In this document: positions 61,186-64,000 of the stretch, one piece after another
How positions within the stretch are numbered: position 1 is the stretch's first letter
Layout: the number at the start of each line of letters is the position of its first letter
Assembly (NCBI RefSeq): GCF_000282475.1
Contig: NZ_AKJF01000083.1
Coordinates: 1 to 64,000, forward strand
DNA length: 64,000 nt
Reading direction: 5' to 3'
Source of the DNA: Pseudomonas sp. GM78
Lineage (GTDB): Bacteria; Pseudomonadota; Gammaproteobacteria; Pseudomonadales; Pseudomonadaceae
Notes under the pieces: model-generated
Database searches by the model: none
Seen by the model: the letters and a program-made list of their open reading frames with translations, nothing else
Told to the model about the DNA's origin: nothing
Made by a program: the position numbers and the translations under genes

Positions 61186-62802
61186 ATGAGTCAGAGTGTG
61201 TTCGATTACGTGGTGGTGGGTGGCGGCTCGGGTGGCTGTCCGGTGGCGGCGCGCCTCAGTGAAGATCCTCAGGTTAGTGTTTGCCTGCTCGAGGCCGGTG
61301 GCAGTGACAAGAAAGTGTTGATTCAGGCGCCACCAGGCGTAGTGGTGATGATGCGCGAAGGTTTCCATAACTGGTCCTACGAAACCGTACCCCAACCGGG
61401 GCTCAACGGGCGCAAGGGCTACCAGCCGCGTGGCAAGGCGTTGGGCGGGTCCAGCTCGATCAACGGCATGGTCTACGTCCGCGGCCATCGCTGGGACTAT
61501 GACCATTGGGAGAGCCTCGGCAACCCCGGCTGGAGTTATGAGGAGGTTCTTCCATATTTCAAGAAGTCGGAACACAACGAGCGCTTTGGCGAGAGCGAGT
61601 TCCATGGCGCTGGCGGCCCGCTGAATGTCGCTGAACTGAAGTCGCCGAGCCCTCTGTGCGAAGTCTTCATGAGTGCCGCCGAGGAGCAGGGCATCGCGCG
61701 TACTGATGACTACAACGGTCGCGAGCAGGACGGCTGTTTTCGGTACCAGGTGACTCAGAAGGACGGAGAACGGTGCAGCGCGGCCAAGGGCTACCTTTGG
61801 CCGATCCTTGATCGGAAAAATCTTCAGCTTTTCCTCAATGCTCCGTTCCACAGCCTGATCTTCGAGGGCAAGCGCTGTGTGGGTGTGCGCTACTACAACG
61901 GCAAGGATGTTCAGGAAGTGCGTGCCCGCCGTGAAGTGATTCTCGCCGCTGGCGCCTTTGGTACTCCACAGGCATTGATGCTGTCGGGCATCGGGCCGGC
62001 CGAGGAATTGACCCGGCTGGGTATCCCGGTGCTGGTGGACCTGCCAGGCGTAGGCCAGAACCTGCAGGATCACATCGACTACACGGTGCCGTACAAGGTC
62101 AGTCATCCGGAGGGTTGCCTGGGCCTCACCGTGGGTTCCAGCGTCAAGCTGGCGGCTGCCGCCGTGGAGTGGGCGAGCAAGCGCAGCGGCATGCTGACCA
62201 CCAATTTCGCCGAGGCCGGCGCCTTCCTGCGTTCCGATCCGGCGCTGGACAAACCGGACCTGCAGATGGTCTTCGTCACCGCCGTGGTCGACGACCATGG
62301 TCGTCACCTGCATTGGGGTTATGGCTACAGCTGCCATATCGAGGTTCTGCGCCCGAAAAGCACAGGCACCGTGACCCTGCGCAGCCGCAATCCGCTCGAC
62401 GCGCCGGTCATCGACCCACGCTTTTTCGATCGAGGTGAAGACATCGAGTTGCTGATCCGGGCGGCGAAGACCCAGGCCCGGATTCTCGAATCCCCCCATT
62501 TCGCCCGTTTCGGACCGCAACTGATCTATCCCATCGACTGGAATGACGACCGGCAGATCGAGCAGGACATCCGCCGTCGCGCGGATACCCAGTATCACCC
62601 GGTAGGCAGCTGCAAGATGGGCCCTGACAGTGACCCGCTGGCCGTAGTCGATGTGCGTCTGCGGGTGCGCGGTGTCGAAGGCCTGCGGATTGCCGACGCC
62701 TCGATCATGCCGACCATTCCCGGGGGCAATACCAACGCGCCGACCATCATGATCGGTGAAAAGGCCGCCGCCATGCTCAAGGAAGACGCGCGTCACCTGT
62801 GA
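61186..62802 (+). CDS. GMC-family FAD alcohol dehydrogenase
   Basis: 538 residues, GAGGAAG before the ATG. FAD-binding YVVVGGGSGGCPVAARLSED, GMC signature 1 GYQPRGKALGGSSSINGMVY, signature 2 GAFGTPQALMLSGIGPAEEL and the C-terminal catalytic His region 'QYHPVGSCKMGPDSDPLAVV' with 'IMPTIPGGNTNAPTIMIGEK' are all present. No Tat or Sec signal is seen, so it is cytosolic. The family covers choline, alkanol and polyethylene-glycol dehydrogenases. With the aldehyde dehydrogenase it forms an alcohol-to-acid pair. Confidence 0.9.
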   Translation: MSQSVFDYVVVGGGSGGCPVAARLSEDPQVSVCLLEAGGSDKKVLIQAPPGVVVMMREGFHNWSYETVPQPGLNGRKGYQPRGKALGGSSSINGMVYVRGHRWDYDHWESLGNPGWSYEEVLPYFKKSEHNERFGESEFHGAGGPLNVAELKSPSPLCEVFMSAAEEQGIARTDDYNGREQDGCFRYQVTQKDGERCSAAKGYLWPILDRKNLQLFLNAPFHSLIFEGKRCVGVRYYNGKDVQEVRARREVILAAGAFGTPQALMLSGIGPAEELTRLGIPVLVDLPGVGQNLQDHIDYTVPYKVSHPEGCLGLTVGSSVKLAAAAVEWASKRSGMLTTNFAEAGAFLRSDPALDKPDLQMVFVTAVVDDHGRHLHWGYGYSCHIEVLRPKSTGTVTLRSRNPLDAPVIDPRFFDRGEDIELLIRAAKTQARILESPHFARFGPQLIYPIDWNDDRQIEQDIRRRADTQYHPVGSCKMGPDSDPLAVVDVRLRVRGVEGLRIADASIMPTIPGGNTNAPTIMIGEKAAAMLKEDARHL

Positions 62803-62887
62803 GCCTGTCTGTGATTCGAGTTACTTCCACGAAACGATCAAGGCCCCGAGCCACCAAGGGGCGTCGTGTTAAGTATGGGGTGTCACA

Positions 62888-64000
62888 ATGGACAAAAATG
62901 ATAAAGAGCTCTCCCTGCAAGCTGCCAAGCACACGCTCAGCCTGAATCCAGCGTTCGGACCTCGCGGGCGCGACATACTCAGCAGTGCTCGCATGGTCCT
63001 GCAACAAGTGTTGAAGCAACCCGTGCACAGCGCCCGGCACATGGCTGCGTTCGGCATGGAACTGAAAAACATCCTGCTCGACCGTTCGGATCTGAAGCCG
63101 GCGGCGGGTGACAAGCGTTTCGATGAGCCAGCCTGGCAGGGCAACCCGCTGTATCGTCGCTATATGCGAGCCTACCTGGCCTGGTGCCGGGAAATGAACG
63201 ACTGGATCAGTAGCAGCAACCTCAGCGATCAGGATGCCAGCCGTGGCCAGTTCGTCATCAACCTGCTGGCCGAGGCGATGGCGCCGACCAACACCCTGGC
63301 CAACCCTGCAGCCCTCAAGCGTTTCTTCGAAACCGGTGGCAAGAGCATTCTGGATGGATTCGCGCACTTGACCCGCGATCTGATTGAAAACGGTGGCATG
63401 CCCAGTCAGGTGGACAAGACGGCTTTTGAAGTGGGCGGCAATCTGGGCACGACGCCTGGCGCGGTGGTGTTTCGAAACGAGGTGCTGGAGCTGATTCAGT
63501 ACAAACCTCGAAGCGAGCAGGTGCTGGAACGCCCGTTGCTGGTGGTGCCGCCCCAGATCAACAAGTTCTATCTGTTTGATTTGGCGCCGCAAAAGAGCCT
63601 GATTCGTTTCCTTCTCGACAGTGGCATCCAGACCTTTGCCGTGAGCTGGCGCAATCCGGGCAAGGCGCAGCGCGAATGGGGCTTGTCCACCTATGTCGAA
63701 GCCCTGAAAGAGGCGGTTGACGCAGTGCTGGCGATTACCGGCAGCACTGATCTGAACACCTTTGGCGCGTGCTCCGGAGGCAGCACCATGTCATCGCTTT
63801 TGGGCCACTACGCGGCACTGGGCGAGAGCAAGGTGAATGCCTTCACCCTGGTGGTCAGCATGCTCGATATTCGCCCCGACACCCAGGTCTCGCTGTTCGC
63901 TGATGAGAAAACCCTTGAGGCGGCCAAGCGCCGTTCCTATCAAGCGGGTGTGCTGGACGGTCGTGAGTTGGCAAAAGTCTTCGCCTGGATGCGCCCCAAT
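62888..64000 (+). CDS. phaC: Class II-type poly(3-hydroxyalkanoate) synthase (3' end outside window)
   Basis: 371 residues are visible from the ATG at 62888 (MDKNDKELSLQAAKHTLSLN); the frame is open at the window end. The usual length is about 560. Family blocks are 'NPLYRRYMRAYLAWCREMND', 'NLLAEAMAPTNTLANPAALK', 'VFRNEVLELIQYKPRSEQVL', 'PLLVVPPQINKFYLFDLAPQ' and the lipase-like box FGACSGGSTMSS with the nucleophile Cys. It polymerises (R)-3-hydroxyacyl-CoA, here perhaps supplied by the MaoC hydratase in the neighbouring operon. The usual phaC1-phaZ-phaC2 context is absent, so it is probably an additional paralogue. Confidence 0.9.
   Translation, partial: MDKNDKELSLQAAKHTLSLNPAFGPRGRDILSSARMVLQQVLKQPVHSARHMAAFGMELKNILLDRSDLKPAAGDKRFDEPAWQGNPLYRRYMRAYLAWCREMNDWISSSNLSDQDASRGQFVINLLAEAMAPTNTLANPAALKRFFETGGKSILDGFAHLTRDLIENGGMPSQVDKTAFEVGGNLGTTPGAVVFRNEVLELIQYKPRSEQVLERPLLVVPPQINKFYLFDLAPQKSLIRFLLDSGIQTFAVSWRNPGKAQREWGLSTYVEALKEAVDAVLAITGSTDLNTFGACSGGSTMSSLLGHYAALGESKVNAFTLVVSMLDIRPDTQVSLFADEKTLEAAKRRSYQAGVLDGRELAKVFAWMRPN

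Overview
The window is chromosomal DNA of a fluorescent Pseudomonas. GC is high over most of it and codon use is Pseudomonas-like. It carries the short palindromic REP repeats of the P. fluorescens group (GTGGGAGCGGGCTTGCCCGC type and GTAGGAGCTGCCGCAGGCTGCGATC type). Two gene blocks follow orders I remember from P. aeruginosa PAO1: prc/algO with an EAL-CBS-GGDEF gene, a quinone reductase and an ABC transporter (around PA3249-PA3258), and tpm-htpX-alaA-msrB-gpx-ospR-sagS (around PA2824-PA2832).

1-13600: end of modA, an OprD-type porin, a c-di-GMP protein, the periplasmic protease Prc, a quinone reductase, then an ABC uptake operon with two phosphatase-type hydrolases. A HutC-type GntR regulator faces that operon, and two near-palindromic TGGTCTAG sites lie one in front of each divergent gene. 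13600-23200: housekeeping and redox-repair genes (extradiol dioxygenase, tpm, htpX, alaA, msrB, gpx-ospR, free Met-sulfoxide reductase) and the hybrid kinase SagS. 23184-30199: an HD-GYP phosphodiesterase sensor and a BvgS-like sensor kinase. The partner response regulator of that kinase has lost its receiver domain.

30200-43284 is an accessory island, AT-rich at its left end, with a broken gene at each border. It holds a Tn7-like transposition operon (TnsA endonuclease, TnsB DDE transposase, TnsC ATPase, TniQ/TnsD target protein). The TniQ/TnsD gene is broken by an IS3-family element with an AAAC target duplication; joining the flanks restores one reading frame. An in-frame TGA further along separates a third segment with matching helix-turn-helix architecture. 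Next to it lie an unknown gene, a divergent TnpT/TnpS tyrosine-recombinase resolution module of the Tn4651 type with palindromes between the genes, and two antitoxin-like regulators without visible toxins.

43285-50149 is a MoxR-DUF58-DUF4381-BatA-BatB-BatD operon. REP elements are inserted in frame in two of its coding regions, and its last gene, a HAD phosphatase, is frameshifted and truncated at the island border. 50275-64000 is a catabolic region: alpha-methylacyl-CoA racemase, acyl-CoA dehydrogenase, AraC regulator, thiolase, two MaoC hydratases, SDR, exported sulfatase, aldehyde dehydrogenase, GMC alcohol dehydrogenase and a PHA synthase cut by the window end. Together these could desulfate an organic sulfate ester, oxidise the alcohol to an acid, process a branched acyl-CoA by beta-oxidation and store hydroxyacyl-CoA as polyester. 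The substrate is not visible in the sequence.
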